Shown: positions 26,287 to 34,350, numbered from the stretch's first letter. The stretch is DNA of 47,998 nt from Treponema sp. (GCA_016290995.1 JAEEVR010000017.1:1-47998), one strand, 5' to 3'. A program made the numbers and translations. Notes: generated from the sequence alone by a model not told the origin.

Positions 26287-27633
26287 TTAGGACTCGTAGA
26301 CTTCGCAGCCGCGCTTGCCCCGCTCTTTTACCATATACAAGGCCTTGTCCGCCTTGTCGTAAAGTTCCTTGCTAAAGCCATTATCCGAAAAGGCCACGCC
26401 GACGCTGACGGAGACAAAATGCTCCGCAAGCTGCGAAAGCCTTTTGTTAATTCTTTCGATCTTTTTCTTAATGGCGTTGGCCGCGGACGCGTCGCAATTG
26501 GGCAAAATTGCCGCAAACTCGTCTCCGCCAACGCGGGCAACATAATCGGTGTCTCGGAATGTTTCGGACAAAGCCGCCGCCAAACTTTTTAGGGCGTTGT
26601 CGCCGCCCAAATGGCCGTAAGTGTCGTTGACGTTCTTAAAGTTGTCCATGTCAATCAAAAGAAGGGCGATTTTTTGCTCTTTTTGGGCGCTTGTCTCGCA
26701 AATCTGGTCAAAGGCGCGGCGGTTCAAGATTCCTGTAAGGCCGTCGTATTCCGCCTTTTTAAGCAAAGACTTCTCGTTTTGGGCCTTGATTTCGTAGATT
26801 TCATTGTAGCTTTCGGCCAAGCTCTTAAATTCAAGCGAGCCGATAACGTCAAGCTTTTCGTCGTTTTCTATGGAAGTTCTAAATTTGCCAAGCGGAAGGA
26901 TGACCAAGAAGCCGAATCCAATAAAAATAAAGACATTCACGATTAGCAAAACAAAAAACAAAACTCTAAGGCGCCTGATGTTGGAGCCAAGCTGGTCGGC
27001 GTTCATATTCAAATCCTTTTTGATTTGCTGCTCGATCGCCGCGACCGTCAATTGGCAATTTGAGTTCAAGCGCAATTTGTAAATCATATAGCCGTCGCCG
27101 AACAAATTGTTGATGGCTGTCTCTTTCATTTCTTGGGGCGAACTGCTTTTGTCTAGGTCTCCTATAGCAATCTTGGATATCGCCGTGGGCAAGTCTTTTT
27201 CTTGCATAGCTTCGCAGACCAAGCGCATGGCGTATAATTCCATTTCTATAAGGCCGTTCCCCTGCTCCAAGGCAATTCTAAGCCTTTGCAAGGCTAAGTC
27301 GCTTTTCGAGCAGACTTTTTCCAATTCTCTAAAAGCCTTTTGCTGGCTTCTTGTTTCCAAATATTCTTTTAAATAAGAGTCCAAATGCTCGCGGCTGCCT
27401 GTCACGACAAAAAGACGAGCCTGTTCAGTCAAATAATTCGCGCTTTCCTTGATTTTTTCCGAACTTTGCTGGCAAATAATAAATTTGCTCATCGAATCGT
27501 TAACATCGTTAAAACGATTCTTTACGTTGTTGGAAATTAATAGAATAAAACAAAATACAATTCCGGTAAGAACAGTAAAAAAGAGATTTACAAAACTTAT
27601 CTTTATTCCGCGAAAGCTTTCGTCTTTTGTCAT
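26287..27633 (-). CDS. Membrane diguanylate cyclase (GGDEF) with periplasmic helical sensor domain
   Basis: This enzyme makes c-di-GMP from two GTP at the inner membrane. Layout of the 448 residues: transmembrane helix ~13-35, a periplasmic, mostly helical domain ~36-223, transmembrane helix ~224-246, a short linker, and a GGDEF domain ~287-448. The active-site loop is intact (GGDEF 369-373) with the metal-binding DMDNF at 328-332. An inhibitory I-site RDTD (360-363) sits exactly five residues before the GGDEF, so product feedback is expected. There is no EAL or HAMP signature. The start codon overlaps the stop of the upstream binding-protein gene as ATGA, so translation is coupled. The periplasmic domain may be the docking site for that binding protein (inference). 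The ligand is unknown. Confidence 0.9.
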   Translation of the reverse strand: MTKDESFRGIKISFVNLFFTVLTGIVFCFILLISNNVKNRFNDVNDSMSKFIICQQSSEKIKESANYLTEQARLFVVTGSREHLDSYLKEYLETRSQQKAFRELEKVCSKSDLALQRLRIALEQGNGLIEMELYAMRLVCEAMQEKDLPTAISKIAIGDLDKSSSPQEMKETAINNLFGDGYMIYKLRLNSNCQLTVAAIEQQIKKDLNMNADQLGSNIRRLRVLFFVLLIVNVFIFIGFGFLVILPLGKFRTSIENDEKLDVIGSLEFKSLAESYNEIYEIKAQNEKSLLKKAEYDGLTGILNRRAFDQICETSAQKEQKIALLLIDMDNFKNVNDTYGHLGGDNALKSLAAALSETFRDTDYVARVGGDEFAAILPNCDASAANAIKKKIERINKRLSQLAEHFVSVSVGVAFSDNGFSKELYDKADKALYMVKERGKRGCEVYES

Positions 27634-28634
27634 TTTTTAGAATACGCTAAAATCTTTTCGTACAAAGCGGGGTCAACGCTAGAAGATTCTTTTACGACAT
27701 CCGAGCAAACCTCTTGCCAGGGCTTGACGTCTTTTACTTCTGTTATTGTCGCTCCGTTGGCGATAAGCTGGGCCTTAACCCTGTCTTCCTCGCTGGCCGA
27801 AAGGTTTTTGCAAAACTCGCTTGCGTATTTTCCTGCTTCAAGCAAAATCTGCTGCTGGCGCTCGCTAAGAGAGTTCCAGGCTTCCATCGTTATGACGGTT
27901 TCCATAACGCCCAGCGTGTGTCCGTCCAAAATCATGTAGGGCGCCACTTGGTAAAAATGGTTGGCCAAGTAGTTGGCGATGGGCTGCTCGGCCACGCTGA
28001 TAACGCCGGTTTGCAGCTTGGCATAAAGGTCTGTGTAGTTGACGGGAACGCTCTTTGTCTTTAGGCCGGCAAGCAAACCCTGCATAGCCACGTCATTTGT
28101 TCCGCGGGCGCTCAGGCCTTCAAAGTCCTTTACGCCGCTTATTTTCACAGTCGAAAAGAAATTCCTAAATCCTTCCTCGCCGTAAAAGAGGCCCTTCAAG
28201 CCCATTATTTCAATCGGCTCGTCCAAGATTTCCTGGGCGGCCTTTGACTTGGTGAATTCCCAAAAAGCCTCTTTGCTCGCGAACGTGTAGGGGATTCCCA
28301 ACAAAGAAGACTGCGAGCAGCCGTAGCTGGCCATGTTTACGGCGGACATTCTGTGGATGTGAATCGTGCTGTTGGGCTTCAACATCAAATTGACGACAGA
28401 GTCAACGTCTCCCAAAATGCCGGAACACTGCAAGTCAATCTTTATCGATCCGCCGCTAAGCTCCTCAACCTTTTCTTTAAAGGCTTGGTCCATTTGGCCG
28501 GCGATTGTTTCGGCCGGATTGACTTCAGCCATAACAAGCGTCACTTCCTTTTCAGAAGCCTTTCCGTTTTTGCAAGCGGAAAACATTGAGAAAAAAACTG
28601 TCAAAACACAAACACTAATAAGGGCGCGGCGCAT
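27630..28634 (-). CDS. DctP-family TRAP-type solute-binding lipoprotein
   Basis: This 334-aa protein has a lipoprotein signal peptide (residues 1-20, SMFSAC, Cys 21). It matches the DctP fold: VTLVMAEVNPAETIAGQMDQAFKEKV at the start, then GGSIKIDLQCSGILGD, GIPYTF and a KTKSVPVNYTDLYAKLQTGVISVAEQPIANY region of the kind that contacts carboxylate ligands and carries the hinge. Family proteins bind C4-dicarboxylates, sugar acids or similar acids outside the inner membrane and pass them to a DctQ-DctM permease. No permease gene is present here; the only partner is the diguanylate cyclase overlapping it by four bases, which suggests a sensory role. ATG 28634 is preceded by TAGGAGC. Usual family length is about 330 aa, so the protein is complete. 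Confidence 0.88.
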   Translation of the reverse strand: MRRALISVCVLTVFFSMFSACKNGKASEKEVTLVMAEVNPAETIAGQMDQAFKEKVEELSGGSIKIDLQCSGILGDVDSVVNLMLKPNSTIHIHRMSAVNMASYGCSQSSLLGIPYTFASKEAFWEFTKSKAAQEILDEPIEIMGLKGLFYGEEGFRNFFSTVKISGVKDFEGLSARGTNDVAMQGLLAGLKTKSVPVNYTDLYAKLQTGVISVAEQPIANYLANHFYQVAPYMILDGHTLGVMETVITMEAWNSLSERQQQILLEAGKYASEFCKNLSASEEDRVKAQLIANGATITEVKDVKPWQEVCSDVVKESSSVDPALYEKILAYSKK

Positions 28635-28682
28635 AAAAGCTCCTACCTATAAATCACGTATTCTAATACAATATAATATTAT

Positions 28683-28712
28683 ATTATATAACAAAATTTA
28701 TTGCTAGCGCAA
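28683..28712 (-). promoter_or_regulatory. Predicted promoter for the dctP-type/GGDEF operon
   Basis: Minus-strand -35 TTGCGC (28712-28707) and -10 TATAAT (28688-28683) are 18 bases apart. The region is very AT-rich, so the -10 choice is uncertain (a TATATA two bases upstream also fits). The -35 lies inside the shared palindrome. Confidence 0.5.
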
Positions 28713-28718
28713 TAAATT
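28695..28718. promoter_or_regulatory. Perfect 24-bp palindrome, candidate operator between divergent promoters
   Basis: AATTTATTGC (28695-28704) and GCAATAAATT (28709-28718) form a perfect 10-bp inverted repeat around the four bases TAGC. It overlaps the predicted -35 elements of both the sirtuin promoter and the divergent binding-protein promoter, the usual place for a repressor that would control both. No regulator gene is adjacent, so the binding protein is unknown. Confidence 0.6.
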
Positions 28719-28729
28719 CATGTTATAAT
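28701..28729 (+). promoter_or_regulatory. Predicted promoter of the sirtuin gene, giving a leaderless transcript
   Basis: The -35 TTGCTA (28701-28706) and a consensus -10 TATAAT (28724-28729) are separated by 17 bases. Transcription would start about seven bases after the -10, at or next to ATG 28736, leaving no room for a ribosome binding site. Confidence 0.65.
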
Positions 28730-28735
28730 TTTTTT

Positions 28736-29473
28736 ATGTCAAATTATATGCAAGAATTGCAATCAATTATAGACAATTCCAGCAAAATTGTCTTTTTTGG
28801 CGGAGCGGGAGTTTCAACCGAAAGCGGAATCCCCGACTTTAGAAGCCAAGACGGCCTTTACAGCCAAAAATGGAAGTATCCGCCCGAAACCATCATCAGC
28901 CGCTCTTTTTTTGACGCGGATCCCAAGGAATTCTACCGTTTTTACCGCGAAAAACTGATAATTAAGGGCGTAAAGCCAAACGCGGCCCACTACAAGCTTG
29001 CCGAGCTGGAAGCGGCCGGAAAACTCTTGGCCGTAGTCACCCAAAACATCGACGGCTTGCACCAGGCCGCCGGCAGCAAAAAAATCTACGAATTGCACGG
29101 CTCCACCCTAAGAAACTTTTGCATGAACTGCCGCGAGAGCTACGACATTGACTTTATCGCGGATTCGGCCAATTCGCCCGACAGCCTTCCCCGCTGTACA
29201 AAATGCGGCGGCCTTGTAAAACCCGACGTAGTTCTTTACGAAGAAGGCCTTGACGACAACGTAATAAACGGCGCGGTTCAAGCGATTGCCGCCGCCGACA
29301 CGCTCATAATCGGCGGAACTTCGCTAGTGGTATACCCGGCGGCAGGCCTTATCAACTACTTTAGGGGTGACAAACTAGTCTTGATAAACAAATCCGAGAC
29401 CGCCGCCGACAGCAAGGCCGACTTGGTAATTCATGATTCAATAGGAAAAGTGTTCAGCCAAATAAAAGTATGA
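28736..29473 (+). CDS. cobB: Sir2-family NAD-dependent protein deacylase (CobB-like)
   Basis: This 245-aa sirtuin removes acyl groups from protein lysines, using NAD and releasing nicotinamide and O-acyl-ADP-ribose. All core motifs are present: the NAD-binding GAGVSTESGIPDFRS (residues 23-37), TQNIDGLHQ (102-110), the catalytic His 121 in ELHGS, a zinc site formed by Cys 129, 132, 154 and 157, KPDVVLYEEGL (162-172), and GGTSLVVYPAAGL (193-205) for the ribose. Length is normal for the bacterial class. Typical substrates are acetyl-CoA synthetase and other acylated metabolic enzymes; no partner acetyltransferase is in the window. The gene stands alone on the plus strand, divergent from the dctP-type/GGDEF operon and convergent with the LacI gene. 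Its ATG has no Shine-Dalgarno sequence. Confidence 0.95.
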   Translation: MSNYMQELQSIIDNSSKIVFFGGAGVSTESGIPDFRSQDGLYSQKWKYPPETIISRSFFDADPKEFYRFYREKLIIKGVKPNAAHYKLAELEAAGKLLAVVTQNIDGLHQAAGSKKIYELHGSTLRNFCMNCRESYDIDFIADSANSPDSLPRCTKCGGLVKPDVVLYEEGLDDNVINGAVQAIAAADTLIIGGTSLVVYPAAGLINYFRGDKLVLINKSETAADSKADLVIHDSIGKVFSQIKV

Positions 29474-29486
29474 CGGTACGAGCGGC

Positions 29487-30521
29487 TTAGTAAGCCATTT
29501 GGTGGATGCGGCGGAAAGAACGAACGCTGCCGCGCCTTATGTATTCAGCGGGAACGCGGACAATTTCCGGCCGCGGCATTCCGGCGATTTCTTGCAAAAG
29601 AACCTCGCTAGCCAACTGGGCGATTTTGTCCCTGTCTTGCCTAAAAGTGCACAAGGTGGGAGCGGCTTTTAAAACAGTCGTGTCGTCGTCAAAGCCTATT
29701 ATGCTAATGTCGTCTGGAATAGATTTTCCGATTTCAAGCAAGTATTTCATCGCGCCAAAAGCCAAGGCGTCGCACACCACAAAAACAGCCGTAATGTCGG
29801 GGCACCGTTCCCAAAGCCTCTTCATTCCCTCGTAGCCGGCCTGGTCCCACCAAGCCTCGCAAACTTCCAAATATTTTTCGTCGTATTCCTTTCCGTAAGA
29901 TTCAAGTTCCGCCTTAAAGCCCTTGTAGCGCTCCAAAGCGGCCGGAGAGTTTTCCCTAAAAGGCGCGCCCAAAAAACCGATTTTTTCGTGGCCGGCCTCG
30001 TAAAGAATGTGGGCGGCTGTTTGACCAGCGTTTTCGTTGTCGGTGACAACAGTGCAAACGCCGGGAATAAATTCGTTTGTGCTTACGCAGGGGATGCCGC
30101 AGGTTCCAAGAGTTTTCATTTCCTCGTCGTCGTCGATCGGGTTTACAATTAAGATGCCCTCTACGTCGCGGTAGCGGCAATGGTCTATGTAAGACATTCC
30201 ATCGTTAAAATGCTTTGACAAGAACAAAAGGTCGTAGCCGGCAAGCTCTATCTCTTTGCGGAACTTGTTCAACAAGCCGCCAAAAAGCGGGTGCTCAAAA
30301 CCTCGCTTCATCGCGATGTCTTCCATAATTACGCCGATAAGCCTGGAATGTTTGGTGGACAAAGCCTTTGCGGCCATGTTTGCGGTGTAGCCGGCCTTTT
30401 TTGCGGCGTCAACAATGGTTTGGCGCGTTTCTTCGCTTAGCTTTCCATTGCCGTTAAGGGCTTTGGAAATTGTCGGAGCGGAAAAGCCTGTTTGTTTCGC
30501 CAAATCATATATTGTGATCAT
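29487..30521 (-). CDS. LacI-family transcriptional regulator of the xylan-sugar locus
   Basis: This is a 344-aa repressor-type regulator. An N-terminal helix-turn-helix (residues ~2-24, TIYDLAKQTGFSAPTISKAL) and a hinge helix (~48-57, MAAKALSTKH) precede a periplasmic-binding-like effector domain from ~60 (LIGVIMEDIA, GFDDDTTVLKAAPTLCTF). Members bind palindromic operators and leave them when a sugar binds. The ATG overlaps the GH43 stop as ATGA, so the regulator is made together with the xylosidase, and it most likely controls this locus in response to xylose or a xylo-oligosaccharide (inference from context). The binding site was not identified with confidence upstream of the binding-protein gene. 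Confidence 0.92.
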   Translation of the reverse strand: MITIYDLAKQTGFSAPTISKALNGNGKLSEETRQTIVDAAKKAGYTANMAAKALSTKHSRLIGVIMEDIAMKRGFEHPLFGGLLNKFRKEIELAGYDLLFLSKHFNDGMSYIDHCRYRDVEGILIVNPIDDDEEMKTLGTCGIPCVSTNEFIPGVCTVVTDNENAGQTAAHILYEAGHEKIGFLGAPFRENSPAALERYKGFKAELESYGKEYDEKYLEVCEAWWDQAGYEGMKRLWERCPDITAVFVVCDALAFGAMKYLLEIGKSIPDDISIIGFDDDTTVLKAAPTLCTFRQDRDKIAQLASEVLLQEIAGMPRPEIVRVPAEYIRRGSVRSFRRIHQMAY

Positions 30522-32173
30522 TGTTCCTTGCTGTAGGTAAAGTATTCAAAGTCCGCGTAGTTGGAGTATTCCGCCATGTCAATGCAGAACATTCCGACAA
30601 AGGCTCCTGTAAAGCCCATTCCGCCGTACTCGTCGGTCAACTTGTTAACGTCAAGCAAGGGCCTGATTTGGCGCCAAGCCTTTCCGTCAAGCGAATAAGA
30701 GAATACGGCCGTGTCGTAGTTGGCGCTTACCTTTAGCCAAACCGGACCGTCTTTTGGAATCGGAGTCTTTTGTCCTTCCCTGTAATCGCCCAACATAAAG
30801 GACTGGAACTGAATAACCCTGCCCAATTGCTCGTCGTAAGTAACGCACAAATTGTATTGGGTAGTCTCGCTGTAGCGGTAGGTCAAGCCCGCCAAGTGCT
30901 GAAAGTAAGTCGGATTGAACTCCATTTTTGTCTCGGCCTCAAACACAAAGTCCGTCTGCCTGCGGCAAAGGATTCCCTGCTCAAAGGTCGAAACCGGCGA
31001 CTGTCCGCCAACGATTCTTAAAAAGCCCTTGCGCGCGTCAATGCTAAAGCGCTTGCTCTTTTTTCCAAAAATCGGAAGGCGCAAGGTCTTAAAGTCGGCC
31101 AAAAAGTCCAAGTCGTTAAAGGTGTATTTTGTGACGCGGCAATATTCGTCGGCGCGCTTGCCGACCAAATTGCGGTCTTTTTCGCCGGGAAGCTGCTCGG
31201 CTTTTCCGGGAATTTCAACATAATCCGGCGGAGTGTTTCGCAAGCTTCCGTCAGGCTGCATTACCCACGGCCAATCGTCTTGCCATTTGATTTCGGCAAA
31301 GGAAGTTTCGCGGCCAAGCGGGCAGTTTTTGGTTCCCGGCAAGGGGCGGCCGCACAAGTAAACAAGGTATGTCTTTCCGTCGGGGCCTTCCGCCCATTGT
31401 CCGTGGCCGGCTTTTTGGATTTTTAGCTCAGGGTGGCCGTAAGCGCTAATCAAGGGATTTGTCGGATGCAATTCGTATGGTCCAAAGACGCTGCGAGACC
31501 GGCCAACGGTAATCGCGTGCTCGTAGCTGGTTCCGCCCTCCGCGCTGATTATGTAATACCAGCCGTTCCTTTTATAAAGATGTGTTCCCTCAACGCAGCC
31601 AATGTCGCTTCCGGTAAAAATCTTTTTAGGCTTTCCGATAAGGCGCTTTTTTGTGGCGCTGTATTCCTGCAAAACGATTCCGGTAAACTGGGGCGCGCCG
31701 GAAATGTTTTTTGTCGTAGCCTTGCGGTAGTCCCATTCCATGTTAAGGTACCAGTGGCGGCCGTCGTCATCGTGGAACATTGACGGGTCAAAGCCGGACG
31801 CGTTCAAGAAAACGGGATCGGACCAAGGGCCTTCGATGTTTTCGGCGGTTGTCAAAAAGTTGGGAGTGTCTTTCCAAGGGCCCGCGTTCCAGCTGCGGAC
31901 GTTGGTGTAGATAAGCCAAAATTTTCCTTCAGAATATGACAGGCAGGGCGCCCAGATTCCGCAGGACTCAATGTTTCCTGCCATATTCAAAAGGCGCTCC
32001 TCGCTTAAGGGAGAAGGAACGCTTGTCCAATGTACCAAATCCTTTGACCTATGCAACTCAACGCCGGGATACCATTCAAAAGTGGAATTGGCGATAAAAT
32101 ACTCGCCGTTTACATAACAGATAGAAGGATCGGCGTGAAAACCGGTCAAAATAGGATTATATACTTTGGACAC
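30518..32173 (-). CDS. GH43 family beta-xylosidase / alpha-L-arabinofuranosidase, intracellular
   Basis: This 551-aa glycoside hydrolase has an N-terminal five-bladed propeller (to ~330) and a C-terminal jelly-roll GH43/DUF1349-like domain that shapes the substrate pocket. The three expected acids are visible: Asp 15 (GFHADPS, base), Asp 129 (GFDPSMF, pKa modulator) and Glu 195 (CVEGTHLY, acid). ANSTFEWYPGVELHRSKDLVHW is typical of bacterial xylosidases of this family. There is no signal peptide, so it should cut imported xylo-oligosaccharides in the cytoplasm. The start is GTG 32173, with AAGGA seven bases upstream. A longer TTG-initiated frame from 32209 is rejected because it runs through the preceding terminator. 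The gene follows the two permease genes and overlaps the LacI gene. Whether it prefers xylosyl or arabinosyl ends cannot be read from sequence alone. Confidence 0.9.
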   Translation of the reverse strand: MSKVYNPILTGFHADPSICYVNGEYFIANSTFEWYPGVELHRSKDLVHWTSVPSPLSEERLLNMAGNIESCGIWAPCLSYSEGKFWLIYTNVRSWNAGPWKDTPNFLTTAENIEGPWSDPVFLNASGFDPSMFHDDDGRHWYLNMEWDYRKATTKNISGAPQFTGIVLQEYSATKKRLIGKPKKIFTGSDIGCVEGTHLYKRNGWYYIISAEGGTSYEHAITVGRSRSVFGPYELHPTNPLISAYGHPELKIQKAGHGQWAEGPDGKTYLVYLCGRPLPGTKNCPLGRETSFAEIKWQDDWPWVMQPDGSLRNTPPDYVEIPGKAEQLPGEKDRNLVGKRADEYCRVTKYTFNDLDFLADFKTLRLPIFGKKSKRFSIDARKGFLRIVGGQSPVSTFEQGILCRRQTDFVFEAETKMEFNPTYFQHLAGLTYRYSETTQYNLCVTYDEQLGRVIQFQSFMLGDYREGQKTPIPKDGPVWLKVSANYDTAVFSYSLDGKAWRQIRPLLDVNKLTDEYGGMGFTGAFVGMFCIDMAEYSNYADFEYFTYSKEQ

Positions 32174-32188
32174 TTTTTTTTCCTTGGC

Positions 32189-32220
32189 AAAAAAAATTGG
32201 GCCGGCCAAAAAGCCGGCCC
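32189..32220 (-). terminator. Terminator between the permease and xylosidase genes
   Basis: On the minus strand GGGCCGGC (32220-32213) pairs with GCCGGCCC (32206-32199) around a six-base loop, then AA and eight U residues (32196-32189). The U-tract ends just before the xylosidase Shine-Dalgarno sequence, so read-through is probably needed to express the two downstream genes. Confidence 0.85.
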
Positions 32221-32232
32221 GTTTTATAAAGA

Positions 32233-33192
32233 TTACTCTTTAACGCCGCCCATTGAAACGCCCGAGATGATGAAGCGTGACATGAAGCAGTAGAAGATGA
32301 TAATCGGAATCAAAGAAACGGCGATACCCATGTAGATGGCGCCAAACTCTGTTCGATAAATATCACCGCGCAACAATTGAACGAAAATCGGCAAAGTCTT
32401 TTTGCTGTCTGTCTGGAGCAAAATCATAGGAGTTACAAAGTTGTTCCAAGAACCTACAAAGCCAAAGATCGCTTGTGTCGCCAAGGCGGGAGACATAATC
32501 GGGAGTACAACCATATTGAAGATTCTGAATTCTCCCGCGCCGTCGATGCGGCCCGCGTCTACCAATTCCAAAGAAAGAACCGAAGCCATGTATTGTCGCA
32601 TGAACAAAACTGTGGCCGAACTGGCGATCGCCGGAATGATCAACGGGATAAAGCTGTCTACCAAGTGGATGCTTGACATGAACTGATAGAAACCGACGAA
32701 CGAAATCGAAGCCGGAATCATCATAACGAACATAATGAAGGCCCAGATAAAGGCGCGTCCCTTGAAGCGGTATACATGCAAGGCATAGGCTGTCAAAGAA
32801 GAGAAGTATACGTTCAAGCCTGTAGAGCAAATCGCGATGATGGCTGAGTTAAGGAAGCCCTGCCAAATCTGGAATTTACCAGCTTTGAAGAAGATGATCC
32901 AATCGCCAATCTTGGCAAATTTGCCGGCATACTCTTTGGCATGCTTTGTAAGCTCGTCAATCAAGCGTCCGCCGGCCGCAACCTTAAGTCCAGAACCTGT
33001 TGTAATCAAAATGTTCCAGTTGTTCACAAGGCTTTTGCCAGGGAGCAATGTAACGCCAGCGTTTATTTGCTCAGTCGTGCGAGTGGCGTTTACAAGCATC
33101 AACCAAACTGGAATAACCGCAATCAAAATAAACAGAACCATGAAAAAGTAAACTACGCTCTGTTTAGCAGTTTTTGCCGCTTTATAATCCAT
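32233..33192 (-). CDS. Sugar ABC importer permease, MalG/AraQ type (CUT1)
   Basis: This 319-aa inner-membrane permease has a first helix at ~12-33, a cluster of helices from ~115 onward, and the EAA loop that docks the ATPase (LVDAGRIDGAGEFRIFNMVVLPIMSP, ~208-233). It ends with the ISGVSMGGVKE tail common in this family. An unusual feature is a long periplasmic segment between helices 1 and 2 (about residues 45-112, including KVAAGGRLIDELTKHAKEYAG), longer than in typical MalG-type proteins of about 275-295 aa. It pairs with the permease encoded 11 bp upstream and is preceded by AGGAGG. No ATPase gene is nearby. The xylosidase downstream suggests xylo-oligosaccharides as substrate. Confidence 0.9.
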   Translation of the reverse strand: MDYKAAKTAKQSVVYFFMVLFILIAVIPVWLMLVNATRTTEQINAGVTLLPGKSLVNNWNILITTGSGLKVAAGGRLIDELTKHAKEYAGKFAKIGDWIIFFKAGKFQIWQGFLNSAIIAICSTGLNVYFSSLTAYALHVYRFKGRAFIWAFIMFVMMIPASISFVGFYQFMSSIHLVDSFIPLIIPAIASSATVLFMRQYMASVLSLELVDAGRIDGAGEFRIFNMVVLPIMSPALATQAIFGFVGSWNNFVTPMILLQTDSKKTLPIFVQLLRGDIYRTEFGAIYMGIAVSLIPIIIFYCFMSRFIISGVSMGGVKE

Positions 33193-33203
33193 TTTCTTTC
33201 CTC

Positions 33204-34181
33204 CTATTTCTTGCCTTTGGGTTCGTTTCGATCCTGCATGAAGAAGAATACCAACGCAGAGAAGAACATTGTGATTACAAATACACCCATGGCAATTGCT
33301 GAAGCGTAGCCGTATTTATTAACGCCTTGGAAGGCGGTGTTGTACATGTAAAGAACCATAGTGCGGATTCTGTAGTCAGGTCCGCCGCGCATATCAGTCA
33401 GCAAGAAGGGAATTTCAAAGAGCTGCATACCACCGATGATAGACGTTACAAGCAAGAAGAGCATCATCGGGCGCAAAAGCGGAAGCGTGATGTACCAAGT
33501 CTGCTGTCCCTGTGTCGCTCCGTCTACTACAGCTGATTCATACAATGAAGGAGAAATAGAAGTAATGCCGGCCATCAACATAATCAATGTCTGTCCACAC
33601 CACATCCACCACTGGATGAAAGAAACGATTCCGCGAGACCAAGCTACGCTGCGGAAGAAGTTGATTCCTTCCTTGATAACTTCGCCGTCACGAATTGTTG
33701 TGGCCTGGATGCCAATCTTTGTAAAGAACTGGTTTACAGGTCCAATCGGATATGCAAAAAGGCTTCGGAACAAAATCGCTACAGAAGCCGCTGTAAGCAA
33801 GTTTGGAAGATAGAAAATCGCTCGGAACGCGTTCTTTCCTTTAAGTCCGTTCATTCCCGGATCAGTAAAGATAACCGCAAAGATAAGGGCGATTCCCAAC
33901 TGCGGAGCGAAGTTAAAGCCCCACATGATAAAAGTATTGATAACGGATCCCCAAAAGTTGCCGTCCTTTATAAGGGCCGCGTAATTGGCTCCGCCAACCC
34001 AGTCGGCGTCTTTCAATGTATCAAATTTATTAAGATCCGTAAAAGAAAGCAAGATTGTGTAGACCGTAGGCCACAAATTGAATATAGCGTAAACGCAAAG
34101 GAAGGGCAGAACAAAGAACACGCCGTATTTTGCAAGACGCGCTTCGGATCCTTTCGCTTTTTTAGTTTTTAATAAAGGCAT
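33204..34181 (-). CDS. Sugar ABC importer permease, MalF/UgpA type (CUT1)
   Basis: This 325-aa polytopic protein has an opening helix at ~19-45 (VFFVLPFLCVYAIFNLWPTVYTILLSF), further helices through to ~312, and the cytoplasmic EAA loop (YESAVVDGATQGQQTWYITLPLLRP) that contacts the shared ATPase. It should form the transmembrane pore as a heterodimer with the next gene product. It is part of the minus-strand locus binding protein - permease - permease - xylosidase - regulator. A 185-bp gap with a hairpin terminator separates it from the binding-protein gene, predicting lower expression than that protein. The substrate is inferred from the neighbouring xylosidase. Confidence 0.92.
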   Translation of the reverse strand: MPLLKTKKAKGSEARLAKYGVFFVLPFLCVYAIFNLWPTVYTILLSFTDLNKFDTLKDADWVGGANYAALIKDGNFWGSVINTFIMWGFNFAPQLGIALIFAVIFTDPGMNGLKGKNAFRAIFYLPNLLTAASVAILFRSLFAYPIGPVNQFFTKIGIQATTIRDGEVIKEGINFFRSVAWSRGIVSFIQWWMWCGQTLIMLMAGITSISPSLYESAVVDGATQGQQTWYITLPLLRPMMLFLLVTSIIGGMQLFEIPFLLTDMRGGPDYRIRTMVLYMYNTAFQGVNKYGYASAIAMGVFVITMFFSALVFFFMQDRNEPKGKK

Positions 34182-34261
34182 GTTTTTCTCCTAAAAACCC
34201 ATTTTGTGAATCCATCGCTTGGGGAATAAAATTCTGTTTTTTTGTTTTCAAATAATAGGTT

Positions 34262-34311
34262 AAAAAAAGGGCGCAGTCCGACAAATCGCGCTGATTAATC
34301 TTCCTGCGCCC
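34262..34311 (-). terminator. Intra-operon (leaky) terminator after the binding-protein gene
   Basis: On the minus strand GGGCGCAG (34311-34304) pairs with CTGCGCCC (34276-34269) around a 27-base loop, followed at once by seven U residues (34268-34262). It lies between the binding-protein gene and the permease genes, so it would lower, not abolish, permease transcription. Confidence 0.65.
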
Positions 34312-34317
34312 CCCGGC

Positions 34318-34350
34318 GAATGCAATCCACTCTAAGAGTGAACTGCATTC
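34318..34350 (-). repeat. Long imperfect hairpin downstream of the binding-protein gene
   Basis: GAATGCA (34350-34344) pairs with TGCATTC (34324-34318), and inside it CACTC pairs with GAGTG, giving a long interrupted stem. There is no U-tract after it. It lies 17 bases after the stop codon and may protect the 3' end of the binding-protein transcript from exonucleases. Confidence 0.55.

Noticed and set aside
32174..32209. TTG start giving a longer xylosidase.
   Set aside because: The added codons run through a perfect terminator stem and U-tract, while GTG 32173 has a good Shine-Dalgarno sequence and matches the family start.
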